A stretch of 64,000 bases of DNA from Heritagella_A intestinalis (GCA_904418995.1 CAJFQF010000003.1:124001-188000), one strand, 5' to 3'. Counted from the first letter of the stretch, positions 1 through 7,265 are shown. Numbers and translations are program-made. Notes: generated from the letters alone by a model not told the origin.

Positions 1-80
1 TGGCCGACGCCTGCACCCCCGGCAACCCCAAGGACCCCACTTTGGAGGATGTGGAGAACCTGTACCGCTCCATGATGTAA
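1..80 (+). CDS. C-terminal end of iron-containing alcohol dehydrogenase (partial)
   Basis: Only the last 25 codons are present, read from base 3 to the TAA at 78-80. The peptide starts ADACTPGNPKDPTLED and ends LYRSMM. The ADAC-x-x-NP stretch followed by an acidic segment and LY is the usual C-terminus of group III iron-dependent alcohol dehydrogenases such as lactaldehyde reductase (FucO) and 1,3-propanediol dehydrogenase. These NAD(P)H enzymes reduce short aldehydes in the cytoplasm. Substrate cannot be judged from the tail. A FucO role would fit the fucosidase at 14.3 kb, but that is inference. A strong terminator follows 19 bases after the stop. Confidence 0.6.
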   Translation, partial: ADACTPGNPKDPTLEDVENLYRSMM

Positions 81-99
81 AACTTTTTTCCGCATAAAC

Positions 100-133
100 A
101 AGGCCCCGGAATCCGAGAAGATTCCGGGGCCTT
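100..133 (+). terminator. Intrinsic terminator after the alcohol dehydrogenase
   Basis: Perfect 14-bp stem (AAGGCCCCGGAATC with its complement) around a 6-base loop, followed by a T-rich stretch. It ends the upstream transcription unit. Confidence 0.85.
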
Positions 134-194
134 ATTGCGGCTTATTTTAGGGAGCAGGGCACACGGCACCGGTTCTAATCCGCGCCTATGGAGA

Positions 195-386
195 GCGTGA
201 GCAATTCCAATTATCCGCGCGTAGTTAGCGCCGCGAGAGAATAGGGTTCCTAATAGCTGTGCGCTTCTCCGCGGGTTGGGTGCGCATACTATGCGCCGCG
301 GGAAGAAAGGTTACTCCTCGATGTTGTTATCCCGCGAGTTGGGACCAGGCTTAGCCTGGCGCGGGTTGGAACCGGGCACTGCCCGG
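195..386 (+). repeat. Repeat array at the 3' end of the CmpB-like gene: type-II unit, 63-bp unit, 27-bp unit
   Basis: Consecutive units, each ending in a 15-bp palindrome with one central base: GCGCATA-C-TATGCGC (282-296), CCAGGCT-T-AGCCTGG (345-359) and CCGGGCA-C-TGCCCGG (372-386). Bases 297-359 are a full 63-bp unit (constant part starting CGCGGGAAGAAAGG, then GTTGGGA and the palindrome). Bases 360-386 are a 27-bp short form (linker plus palindrome). Bases 195-281 resemble a second unit type seen again near 54.3 kb (GCGTA, CGCGAGAGAATAGGG, GCTTCT, GGTTGGGT). The stop codon of the CmpB-like gene (311-313) lies inside the 63-bp unit. No separate gene is seen between 81 and 310. Confidence 0.8.
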
Positions 387-1381
387 CGTTGGAGCCATTG
401 GAGGGGCTCGGCGTTGCGTAGATTCTTCATGGTGGGGAAGGCCCGGAGCAGACGCCGCTGGGAGGGCGTGCCCTTTTCCAGCCGGGAGAATTTTTCCCGC
501 AGATTTTGGAGGGCCGCACGCTGCACAGTATGCAGCACCTCTCCGGGTTTATGGCGGGCGTTAGGCAATTCCTCCTGTCCGCGGGTAGGCAGCTTCACTT
601 TTCCGGCCAGGCTGTTTACGCGGGAAGAAAGGTTACTTCTTGATGCCGCTACCTCGCGGGTTGGGTCCGGGCACTGCCCGGCGCGGGAAGAAAGGTTACT
701 CCTTGATGCCGTTGTCTCGCGGATTGGGTCCGGGCACTGCCCGGCGCGGGAAGAAAGGTTACTTCTTGATGCCGCTATCTCGCGGGTTGGGTCCGGGCAC
801 TGCCCGGCTGTGGCTTTGAACTCGTCCAGGAGTTCCTGCATCTGTTGGAGCTTCCCGTTGAGGGTGAGGATGGTCCGCAGGGTCAGCAGGCTGTCTGTGA
901 GGAAATAGGCCAGCACGGCCAGCAGCAGCCAGGGCCGCAGGAAAGGGGGTATCATCCCAAGAAGCCCCAGCAGCAGGGGATGAAGCACCAGCATGGTCAC
1001 CAGGCACAGGATTCCAAAGAGAATCGAGTTCAATAAGCAAATACGGCCTTTATAGTTAAACCGGTTTTTGGAGTAATCCCACCAGGTGGTGTGGAACAGG
1101 GTTTCCAGAAGCCAGCCGGTAAAGTATTCCAGCAGGGTCGTCAGAAGAGTTCCGGCCACGAATACCAAAGGGATTTCTATGTAAAAGGGAAAGCCGGTAA
1201 AGGGCCGCAGCAGGCTGGTAATCAGCAGTCCCCCTATCCCGTAGACCGGGCAGAAGGGGCCGTTGAGGAAACCCCGGTTTGTCCATTTTTTAAAGAGGAT
1301 CGAGCAGAAAATGCTCTCGCATAGCCACCCTAAAAAGCTGTAGATAGTAAATAAAAAGCAGAGCTGTTCCAGCAGAAACAT
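311..1381 (-). CDS. CmpB-like putative ABC transporter permease with in-frame repeat insertions
   Basis: Encodes 356 residues from the ATG at 1381, 7 bases after AAAGGG (a TTG two codons upstream is less likely). Residues 1-190 hold about five membrane segments and the YSFLGWLCESI, GFLNGPFCPVYGIGG and W-DYS motifs of the PF06541 putative ABC-permease family. Near the C-terminus, QRRLLRAFPTMK is the family's usual final helix. Between these, about residues 192-254 are three tandem 21-residue repeats (AGQCPDPTREIAASRSNLSSR and variants) encoded by 63-bp DNA repeats. The last ~22 residues and the stop also come from repeat DNA. A native-length protein would be about 65-90 residues shorter. Function is unknown; whether the repeat-bearing protein is active is unclear. 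Confidence 0.75.
   Translation of the reverse strand: MFLLEQLCFLFTIYSFLGWLCESIFCSILFKKWTNRGFLNGPFCPVYGIGGLLITSLLRPFTGFPFYIEIPLVFVAGTLLTTLLEYFTGWLLETLFHTTWWDYSKNRFNYKGRICLLNSILFGILCLVTMLVLHPLLLGLLGMIPPFLRPWLLLAVLAYFLTDSLLTLRTILTLNGKLQQMQELLDEFKATAGQCPDPTREIAASRSNLSSRAGQCPDPIRETTASRSNLSSRAGQCPDPTREVAASRSNLSSRVNSLAGKVKLPTRGQEELPNARHKPGEVLHTVQRAALQNLREKFSRLEKGTPSQRRLLRAFPTMKNLRNAEPLQWLQRRAVPGSNPRQAKPGPNSRDNNIEE
608..807 (+). repeat. Three tandem 63-bp palindromic units inside the CmpB-like gene
   Basis: Units at 619-681, 682-744 and 745-807, joined without spacer and preceded by an 11-base leader (CAGGCTGTTTA, also seen before other copies). Each begins CGCGGGAAGAAAGGTTACT and ends in the palindrome CCGGGCA-C-TGCCCGG. 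They differ from one another at only a few bases. The opposite strand is open in the gene's frame, adding 63 codons. Confidence 0.9.
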
Positions 1382-1443
1382 AGACAATCCCTTTCTTTTG
1401 TGAGAGGTCCAAATCCATTCCCAACATCCTTTTTCTTGTTTTC

Positions 1444-1472
1444 AGTGTAAAGGATAGAAGCCCCGTTGTCAA
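1444..1472 (-). promoter_or_regulatory. Promoter of the CmpB-like gene
   Basis: On the minus strand TTGACA (1467-1472), a 17-bp spacer and TACACT (1444-1449). The segment ATCCTTTACACTG is also present in the araC promoter at 3676-3704. Confidence 0.7.
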
Positions 1473-1533
1473 TGAATCCTCTGGAAACATTTCCTTTCGT
1501 TTTTGTAAGATACAGGGAACCGCGCAAAAGTGC

Positions 1534-2610
1534 TTATTCGTATCGTCCCAACTCCAAAGCGCGCTGGATAAAATAGCAATACGTGTCGTAATTTACGGTC
1601 ACAGGGATGGAGTGGTCGCTGTGAATTACATAATTGTATCCCTGCTTTACAATGGGCAGTTTGGCTTCCAGTTCCCGGTCAATGGTTTCCCGGTCATTGG
1701 AATAGAGGGCGCGCACATCAATGCCGCCCATAAAGCTGATACGGTCGCCATAGAGCTTGTGCAGCTTGAGCAGATCCATGCCGGCCTTGACCTCAATGGC
1801 CTGGAGGCAGTCAATTCCCGATTCAATCATATGGGGAAGAAGGGGCTCCACGAAACCGCAGGAGTGCATGATAACGGGCAGGTTGTGGCTTTTAGCATAA
1901 CCAATGGTGTATTTGTGGGCCGGCTGAATGAATTCGCAGTACATATCCGGAGACATAAAGGGACTGCCCTTGTAGCCCATGTCCTCATAGTACCAAATGC
2001 CATCGGGATACCCTTCCTGTTCAAAGAGGATTTCCTGCAGCCCGACGATGAGTTTTGCGTAGGTGTTGGACATATCCGAAATCCAGTCCGGGTCCAGAAT
2101 CATGTTCATCAACAGATTTTCATGGCCGCAGAGAGGGTGCATACATTCAAACACATTGAGGCCGCTCCAGACAAAAAAGCGTCCGGCCTCTTCTGCTTCC
2201 TTTTTGGCTTTGCGATAGGCCTCAAAATTGATTCGCCGGGGGTCCGGCTCCAGGAGCATCGGCTTTACCTTTTCCCAGCTCTCCCGGTCCTTTACCCGGA
2301 AATCCACGTGTTCAGGGGTGCTGTCGTGGAACTTGTGCCGGCGCAGTACCGCGCCGTTGCCGTCCAGAAAAGTAATGGTATCCTCGGTCTCCGCCACCAC
2401 TTCCTGTTCAAAATCCAGGTCCGCCATCATATTAAAGGCCCAATACTCCTGCATATCATAACCGAAGTGGTCTTCAAAGGATTCGTCTTCTTTCAGGTAG
2501 CCTGCTGCTTCCCAGCCCTTATGGGTATCTACCCAAAAGTGCTCGAAAAGGCCCGCTCGGTCTACCGGCTGATGCTGTAGAATCCGCTGGATACGTTCTT
2601 TACCGGTCAT
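1534..2610 (-). CDS. Uroporphyrinogen decarboxylase (URO-D) family protein
   Basis: Encodes 358 residues from the ATG at 2610 (MTGKERIQRIL), preceded by GGAAAGAGG; an ATG 48 bases upstream lacks a good site. The opening TGKERI-x-RILQHQP-x-DR, the PD-GIWYYEDMGYKG segment and MHSCGFVEPLLPHMIESG near residue 260 are typical of the URO-D superfamily branch that includes corrinoid methyltransferases (MtaA/CmuA-like). The His-x-Cys of MHSCG is the usual zinc-ligand region there. No corrinoid protein or haem genes are adjacent, so the substrate is unknown and true haem synthesis is unlikely. Control is probably by the AraC protein encoded just upstream; direct repeats lie at 2673-2703. Confidence 0.75.
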   Translation of the reverse strand: MTGKERIQRILQHQPVDRAGLFEHFWVDTHKGWEAAGYLKEDESFEDHFGYDMQEYWAFNMMADLDFEQEVVAETEDTITFLDGNGAVLRRHKFHDSTPEHVDFRVKDRESWEKVKPMLLEPDPRRINFEAYRKAKKEAEEAGRFFVWSGLNVFECMHPLCGHENLLMNMILDPDWISDMSNTYAKLIVGLQEILFEQEGYPDGIWYYEDMGYKGSPFMSPDMYCEFIQPAHKYTIGYAKSHNLPVIMHSCGFVEPLLPHMIESGIDCLQAIEVKAGMDLLKLHKLYGDRISFMGGIDVRALYSNDRETIDRELEAKLPIVKQGYNYVIHSDHSIPVTVNYDTYCYFIQRALELGRYE

Positions 2611-2646
2611 AAATAATGTCGCCTCTTTCCAAAAGTTTTTTCTTCC

Positions 2647-2703
2647 AGTATAAGGCATAAAATCAAAAAGAGTTAGTACAAAAATACCGGCATTAGTACA
2701 AAA
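2647..2703 (-). promoter_or_regulatory. UroD-family promoter with two AraC-type direct repeats
   Basis: TATACT -10 on the minus strand (2647-2652) has no good -35 at the 17-bp position (2670-2675). Two exact 11-bp direct repeats TTAGTACAAAA (plus-strand reading) lie at 2673-2683 and 2693-2703, start to start 20 bp. The proximal repeat overlaps the -35 region, the arrangement expected for an AraC-family activator touching RNA polymerase. Confidence 0.65.
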
Positions 2704-2715
2704 CTCCTTTTATTT

Positions 2716-3555
2716 TTATTTTTTCGTCAGACGGCGGTAAGCCGACGGGGACATACCGGTAAATTGATGGAAAACACGGGAAAAGTACACGTGGTCCTGG
2801 TAACCGCAGAGGGAGCCGATTTCCCCGACGGGAGTGTGGGTAAAGCTCAGGAGATTTTTTGCCTGTTCCACACGCAGGGCGGCTACCAGCTGCCGAGGCG
2901 TCATACCGGTTTCCTCCAAAAATCGCCGGTGAAAGCAGGAAGGGCTCAGGCCTGACTCCGCAATGAGCTGGTTGATAGGGAGAGGCTCCAAAAAATGCTG
3001 GTGGATATAGCGTATCGCCCCGCGTATGGCCCCGGTATTCCCTGTCAGGTTCTGGTCGGCCGCTTCCTGGAACATTTCGGAAAACAGGAAGTACAGGTTG
3101 GAGCGCACCTGGAAAAAGTGCAGGTCGCCGGAGGAATTTTGATTTTGCAGGATGGTTTCAAAAAGCCCGGCAATGAGGTCTTTTTTGTTAGGGGAGAGCT
3201 TGTTGGGGAGCGAGTCCAGCAGGGGATTCTCATAGCGTTCCTGGGCCTCCTCCGGAGAGCCAAACGCCAACTGGTTGGCCCGGCTTTCGTTTCCCACCAC
3301 ATCCACCAGAAGAATGTAACCCTCATAAGGGGGAATCCCCTGAACCACTTGGCCGGGTTTGCGGATACTGATATCCCCGGCGGAAAAAGGCAGAAAATTC
3401 CCGTCTACTACAATACCGCCTTCACTGCGGAGAAAATATTCCAATTCATATTCATACACCGTGCGCGAGGTATACGGCTCCAGAGGAGCAGCGTAGCCGT
3501 TAAAATGACTGCATCGCAGTAAGGTGGGGTTGAAATAAGGGGTGGGAAGGAGCAT
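2716..3555 (-). CDS. AraC-family transcriptional regulator
   Basis: Encodes 279 residues from the ATG at 3555 (MLLPTPYFNP), with GGAGG 7 bases upstream; an in-frame extension to 3618 lacks a site. The N-terminal ~130 residues resemble an AraC cupin-type sensing domain. The last ~100 residues hold two helix-turn-helix motifs (LPINQLIAESGLSPSCFHR and TPVGEIGSLCGYQDHVYFSR) ending FTGMSPSAYRR, the AraC/XylS hallmark. It is likely to activate the adjacent UroD-family gene through the repeats at 2673-2703. The inducer is unknown. Confidence 0.88.
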   Translation of the reverse strand: MLLPTPYFNPTLLRCSHFNGYAAPLEPYTSRTVYEYELEYFLRSEGGIVVDGNFLPFSAGDISIRKPGQVVQGIPPYEGYILLVDVVGNESRANQLAFGSPEEAQERYENPLLDSLPNKLSPNKKDLIAGLFETILQNQNSSGDLHFFQVRSNLYFLFSEMFQEAADQNLTGNTGAIRGAIRYIHQHFLEPLPINQLIAESGLSPSCFHRRFLEETGMTPRQLVAALRVEQAKNLLSFTHTPVGEIGSLCGYQDHVYFSRVFHQFTGMSPSAYRRLTKK

Positions 3556-3675
3556 AGAAAACCTCCGGCGTGGCATTTGCGGGACAGCGGGGAAATCGGC
3601 CGCAACCGGACTTCTCAAAATGCGGGAGGGTCCGGAAACGGAGCTTTCCCAAATCCGTTTCCTAATTTTTATTCC

Positions 3676-3704
3676 AGTGTAAAGGATTGAGCGAGATTTG
3701 TCAA
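3676..3704 (-). promoter_or_regulatory. araC-family gene promoter
   Basis: Minus-strand TTGACA (3699-3704), 17-bp spacer, TACACT (3676-3681). A second overlapping TTGACA lies just upstream. Confidence 0.7.
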
Positions 3705-3730
3705 TGTCAATAAATTGGCAATAGATTTGT

Positions 3731-5215
3731 TCACTTTTTCAGGAGAATAGGAAGTGAGAGCAAAATTCCATACAGTCCCCCAGCAGCTCCTACCGCCAAT
3801 GCCAGGCCTATGGGGGTAGATACCGGCGGTGCAGGCAGCCAGCGCCAAATCCCCACGCAGAGCAGGGAGGCCCCCAGAGGCCGGAGAATCCACCGGGACA
3901 GGGAGAGACGCACCCGGGCGGTTTTCAGCAGCCGGGACAGGCTTAGAGAAATGTTCAGGATGCCGCAGGCGTAGAGGATGCAGAAATATCCCCGCAGGCC
4001 GAACACCGGCAGCACTGAGGCCATGAGGGCCACCCGGAGGGAGGCGTCCAGGGTGTTGAAGGCCAGGGAGGCGATTTGCTGGTCCAGGCCCTTTAAAAGC
4101 CCATCGGTGACCGTGTCCAGATAGAGCAGGGGCACCAGAGGGGCCAGCATCCGGAGAAACCCGCCGGCCTCCCGGCTGTTGTAAAAGAGGAGCCCCAGTT
4201 CTTCCCCAAAGGCCAGGAAAAAGCAGGCGATAAACAGGGAGAAGGCCAATGTCAGCCCCAGGGAGCGTTCTGTCACCGAGGCAATGGAGCGCCGGTGCCC
4301 GGCGGCCAGGGATTCGGACATTTCCGGGATGAGCAGAGAGGAAAAGGCCCCCAAAAAGCAGGAGGGGAAAAACAGCATGGGCATGACCATCCCCTGAATG
4401 ACCCCGTATTGCGCCAGGGCGGCGGAGGCTGTGGCCCCGCACCGCCGCAGCCCCGAGGGGATGAGCAGGTTTTCCGCGGCGGAGAGGACGCTCCGGGCGG
4501 CATGGCTCAGAGTGCTGGGCAGGGTGATGTGGAGAATGGCTTTCCCCGTCCCCGGGCAGGGGAAGGTCTTTCCCTTTTGGAACCGGCGCAGGTGCAGGCG
4601 GTACAGGACAAAGGAGCAGCCACAGGAAACGGCCTCCCCCACGGTGGCCCCCAGCATGGCCAGCAGGCAGGCGTCGGCAGTGGTTTTGGGGGAAAGGGCC
4701 AGGAAAGCGGCGACTGTCAGGGAGATGGTGGCCAGCTGTTCGGCAAACTCGCTGGCGGCGGAGGGCAGGGCTCCCCGCACCGCCAGAAAGTACCCCCGCA
4801 TACAGGAACTCAGGGCCATAAAGGGCAGCCCCAGGGCCAGCAGACCCAGGGCGTCGGCGGAATTTCCCCCCAGGAATTTCCCCGAGAGAAAGTCCGCGCT
4901 CAGCCACAGGGCAGTGCCCGCCGTCAGGCTCATGGCCAGGCTGAAAAGGCTGCACCGGGCCACAGCGGAGGGAATGGCTCCCGACTGTTTTTTCCCCAGG
5001 GCCCGGGTCACCAGACGGGTGACGGTGAGGCTCACCCCGGCAGTGGAGATGGACACCGCCGGCAGGAATACCGAAAGAATCAGCTGGTAGGCCCCCATGC
5101 CCTCCGGCCCCAGCAGCTGGGAGAGCCACACCCGGAAGCCCATGCCCAGGAACCTTCCGGCCAGGGAGGACAGGGTGAGAATCAGGGCATTGCGCAGGAA
5201 ACGCTTCTTTTTCAC
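3731..5215 (-). CDS. SpoVB/MurJ-like lipid-linked oligosaccharide flippase
   Basis: Encodes 494 residues from a GTG at 5215 (MKKKRFLRN) after GGGGGAAC. About 14 hydrophobic segments cover nearly the whole length, as expected of the MOP/MVF superfamily. The start LILTLSSLAGRFLGMGFRVWLSQ, then LGPEGMGAYQL and LAGVSLTVTRLV-like features, match the SpoVB/polysaccharide biosynthesis flippase group. Such proteins move undecaprenyl-linked sugars across the membrane; SpoVB acts in spore cortex formation. Which substrate this one uses cannot be seen. It is divergent from prmA and apparently monocistronic. A second flippase of a different subgroup lies at 41.8 kb. Confidence 0.82.
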   Translation of the reverse strand: MKKKRFLRNALILTLSSLAGRFLGMGFRVWLSQLLGPEGMGAYQLILSVFLPAVSISTAGVSLTVTRLVTRALGKKQSGAIPSAVARCSLFSLAMSLTAGTALWLSADFLSGKFLGGNSADALGLLALGLPFMALSSCMRGYFLAVRGALPSAASEFAEQLATISLTVAAFLALSPKTTADACLLAMLGATVGEAVSCGCSFVLYRLHLRRFQKGKTFPCPGTGKAILHITLPSTLSHAARSVLSAAENLLIPSGLRRCGATASAALAQYGVIQGMVMPMLFFPSCFLGAFSSLLIPEMSESLAAGHRRSIASVTERSLGLTLAFSLFIACFFLAFGEELGLLFYNSREAGGFLRMLAPLVPLLYLDTVTDGLLKGLDQQIASLAFNTLDASLRVALMASVLPVFGLRGYFCILYACGILNISLSLSRLLKTARVRLSLSRWILRPLGASLLCVGIWRWLPAPPVSTPIGLALAVGAAGGLYGILLSLPILLKK

Positions 5216-5287
5216 CGTATGTTCCCCCTTTCAAACCACTATATGAAGGAAAGAAAGGGAACATTCCCGGAAAACATTCCCCGGGGC

Positions 5288-5317
5288 TTGTTCTCCTTTG
5301 GGGGAATCCTGTATAAT
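5288..5317 (+). promoter_or_regulatory. prmA promoter
   Basis: TTGTTC (5288-5293), 18-bp spacer, TATAAT (5312-5317), 33 bases before the prmA start. Confidence 0.7.
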
Positions 5318-5349
5318 AGGGGAAACGAAACGGAAAGGATGCATGGCAA

Positions 5350-6282
5350 ATGGATTGGACAGAAGTGACGATTACCGTCGACGCCAAAGACGTGGACAAG
5401 GCCGGGGACATCGCCAATATGGTGGTGCCCTACGGCATCTATATTGAGGACTACTCCCATTTGGAGGAGGAGGCCTGGGAAATCGCCCATATTGACCTCA
5501 TTGACGAGGAGCTGCTGGAAAAGGACCGCACCAAGGCCAAGGTACACATTTACATCAGCCCGGAAGAGAGCCCCACCGAGGCGGTGGCCTTTCTCCGGGA
5601 GCGCTACACCGCCGAGGGCATTGCCAATGAAATCCACCTGGACCCCTGTGTGGAGGAGGACTGGATCAACAACTGGAAGCAGTACTTCAAGCCCATTCCC
5701 GTGGGGGAGAAGCTCCTCATCCGCCCCACCTGGGAGGAAGTGGAGGACGCCGGGGGTCGCACGGTGCTGGATCTGGACCCGGGCCTGGCCTTTGGCACCG
5801 GCACCCATGAGACCACCCGCCTGTGCATGGGGCTTTTGGAGCAGTATGTGACCCCCGGCATGGAGGTGCTGGACGTGGGCTGCGGCAGCGGTATCCTGTC
5901 GGTGGCGGCGCTGCTGCTGGGAGCCGAAAAAGCCGTGGGCGTAGACATTGACGAGCTGGCCGTAAAGACCGCCGATGAAAATGCGGAGATCAACCATGTG
6001 GCGGACCGGTTCACCGGCATCTGCGGCAACCTGACGGACAAGGTCACTGGGAAATACGACATTGTGGTGGCCAACATTGTGGCGGATGTGATTATCCAGC
6101 TGACCAAAGACGTGGAGCAGTTCATGAAGCCGGAGACCCTCTATCTCATGAGCGGGATTATCGACACCCGGGAGCAGGATGTGCTGGCGGCCATTGCACC
6201 GCATTTTGCGGTAGTGGACCGGAAAGAGGAAAAGGGTTGGGTGGCCCTGAGCGCGAAGCGGCGCACCCAACCTGCGGAGTAA
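5350..6282 (+). CDS. prmA: Ribosomal protein L11 methyltransferase
   Basis: Encodes 310 residues, the usual length. PrmA transfers methyl groups from S-adenosylmethionine to ribosomal protein L11 in the cytoplasm. Visible motifs: DLDPGLAFGTGTHETTRLC (141-159), the SAM-binding VLDVGCGSGILS (173-184), VGVDIDELAV, and the catalytic-loop VVANIVADVI. The start ATG follows GGAAAGGA. The last residues RRTQPAE are read from GGCGCACCCAACCTGCGGAG, close to the linker of the dispersed palindromic units in reverse, so the extreme C-terminus may derive from a decayed repeat. It begins a run of repeat-rich noncoding DNA. Confidence 0.95.
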   Translation: MDWTEVTITVDAKDVDKAGDIANMVVPYGIYIEDYSHLEEEAWEIAHIDLIDEELLEKDRTKAKVHIYISPEESPTEAVAFLRERYTAEGIANEIHLDPCVEEDWINNWKQYFKPIPVGEKLLIRPTWEEVEDAGGRTVLDLDPGLAFGTGTHETTRLCMGLLEQYVTPGMEVLDVGCGSGILSVAALLLGAEKAVGVDIDELAVKTADENAEINHVADRFTGICGNLTDKVTGKYDIVVANIVADVIIQLTKDVEQFMKPETLYLMSGIIDTREQDVLAAIAPHFAVVDRKEEKGWVALSAKRRTQPAE

Positions 6283-6436
6283 CTCGCAGCAATCAGTGAA
6301 TGCTCGCCTGAAGCTATTTTGGCATTTTGCCCCCATGTCACAGGGGCCTTTCTGGAAAAATGCATTTCCGGAGAAGGGCTTTCTTGATTTTTTTGCTAAG
6401 TTCACTTGTCTATTATTCATCTATTAGCTACCTTGT
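6283..6436. other. Intergenic DNA after prmA with a gene-end segment shared with 10.85 kb
   Basis: No gene is seen. Bases 6321-6365 (CTGAAGCTATTTTG, CATTTTG, then a CCCC/GGGG hairpin) match 10859-10900 after the ABC permease in the same orientation. The hairpin loop and flanks differ. It may act as a transcription stop; no long T-run follows. Confidence 0.5.
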
Positions 6437-6713
6437 CGCTCATGCCGCGACTGGCATTCTCCGCTACCGCTCCGGTCGGCGCCTTGATTGTGTGCCACTG
6501 GCACACGGCGCCATCTTTTCTCCTTGGATGAGAAAAGATGGGAAAAGAATCAGAAGGGCTGGCAGGTTGACACGCCAAGCGAAATCATCCTGCAAGCGAG
6601 CTTGCGGATGAATTTCGAAGGCGGTCAGGGTTGTTTTTTTGACGCGAAGTAGCGGCATCGAGAACAAACCCTGCTTCCTCGCGTTGCTATTATTTTCCCA
6701 CTCAGGCAGCTTA

Positions 6714-6776
6714 CGCGGGAGGAAAGGTTACTCCTAGATGATGCTATCTCGCGGCTTGGGAGCGCATACTATGCGC
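6714..6776 (+). repeat. 63-bp palindromic unit inserted in the left composite repeat
   Basis: Begins CGCGGGAGGAAAGGTTACT and ends with the palindrome GCGCATA-C-TATGCGC (6762-6776). Preceded by CAGCTTA. The matching place in the inverted partner (about 11235-11245) has only 8 unrelated bases, so this is a filled site against an empty one. Confidence 0.85.
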
Positions 6777-7002
6777 CCGCTGACGAAAAGGGTAAATGCA
6801 TCGATTCAGTAGTGGAGAAACCTGCCTGATAGGAGGAAGCCCAATAAGTTGGAGGGCTGATGCAGGTTGGTGCGTTGGAGATACCTAATTAAACGGGGGC
6901 GACTGCTTAGGTTGTTGTTTCCAGAGCCGGAGCCCCCGTTTCACAAGGCTTGCTTGCGTCGGACTTTTCGCGCTCAAGCCGCGTAGGCTTGCGAATCTTT
7001 TC

Positions 7003-7120
7003 CACCATTTTCTTTTCGCAAGAAAATGGTGCGGTGTGCCAGTGGCACACGAATAGCACCGTTCTACGCTGTCCGCTTCGGTCGGCGCTTTGGTTGTCTG
7101 CCACTGGCAGACAGCGCCCG
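7003..7120 (+). repeat. Hairpin cluster in the left composite repeat (variable arms)
   Basis: Bases 7003-7031 form CACCATTTTCT/AGAAAATGGTG; the partner copy has CTTCCTTTTCTT/AAGAAAAGGAAG at the same place. Next come GTGTGCC-AGT-GGCACAC (7034-7050) and a module TCGGTCGGCGC with GTCTGCCA-C-TGGCAGAC (about 7080-7118). The latter also occurs at 6472-6513 (arms GTGTGCCA) and, decayed, at 48282-48327. Confidence 0.7.
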
Positions 7121-7265
7121 AGCCGGCAGGCGAGAATGCCCGACCCATAGGAGGCTGAGGGAATTTAGGGCCGCGCCCTGAAAAAGGCAGTTTGGGAGAA
7201 TCCAGCTAGCTCTCTCCGCAGGAAAAATAGGTGATTGACGAATATTGCTGTCCCGAAACCATGGT

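Larger units (their letters stand above)
6437..7206 (+). repeat. Composite repeat, left copy (inverted partner at 10938-11517)
   Basis: A 770-bp stretch colinear with the reverse complement of 10938-11517. Shared blocks include CGCTCATGCCGCG at one end, CATCTTTTCTC/GAGAAAAGATG and AAACGGGGGC/GCCCCCGTTT hairpins, and GGGAGAATCCAGC at the other end. Two insertions separate the copies: a 63-bp palindromic unit near 6710-6803 and about 100 bp near 7032-7142. No transposase or convincing coding sequence is present. The short open frames here are matched only by the other repeat copy. Confidence 0.85.

Noticed and set aside
619..807. CRISPR-like array
   Set aside because: The three units are joined directly without unique spacers, and there are no cas genes.
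276..908. 210-codon plus-strand open frame over the repeat arrays
   Set aside because: It is built from the 63-bp repeats read in the other direction and lies opposite the CmpB-like gene; the repeated peptide reflects DNA repetition only.
6327..6611. Open frame whose product matches one at 11343-11663
   Set aside because: The match comes from the inverted composite repeat. The shared frame includes hairpin DNA, has no ribosome site and stops at different places.
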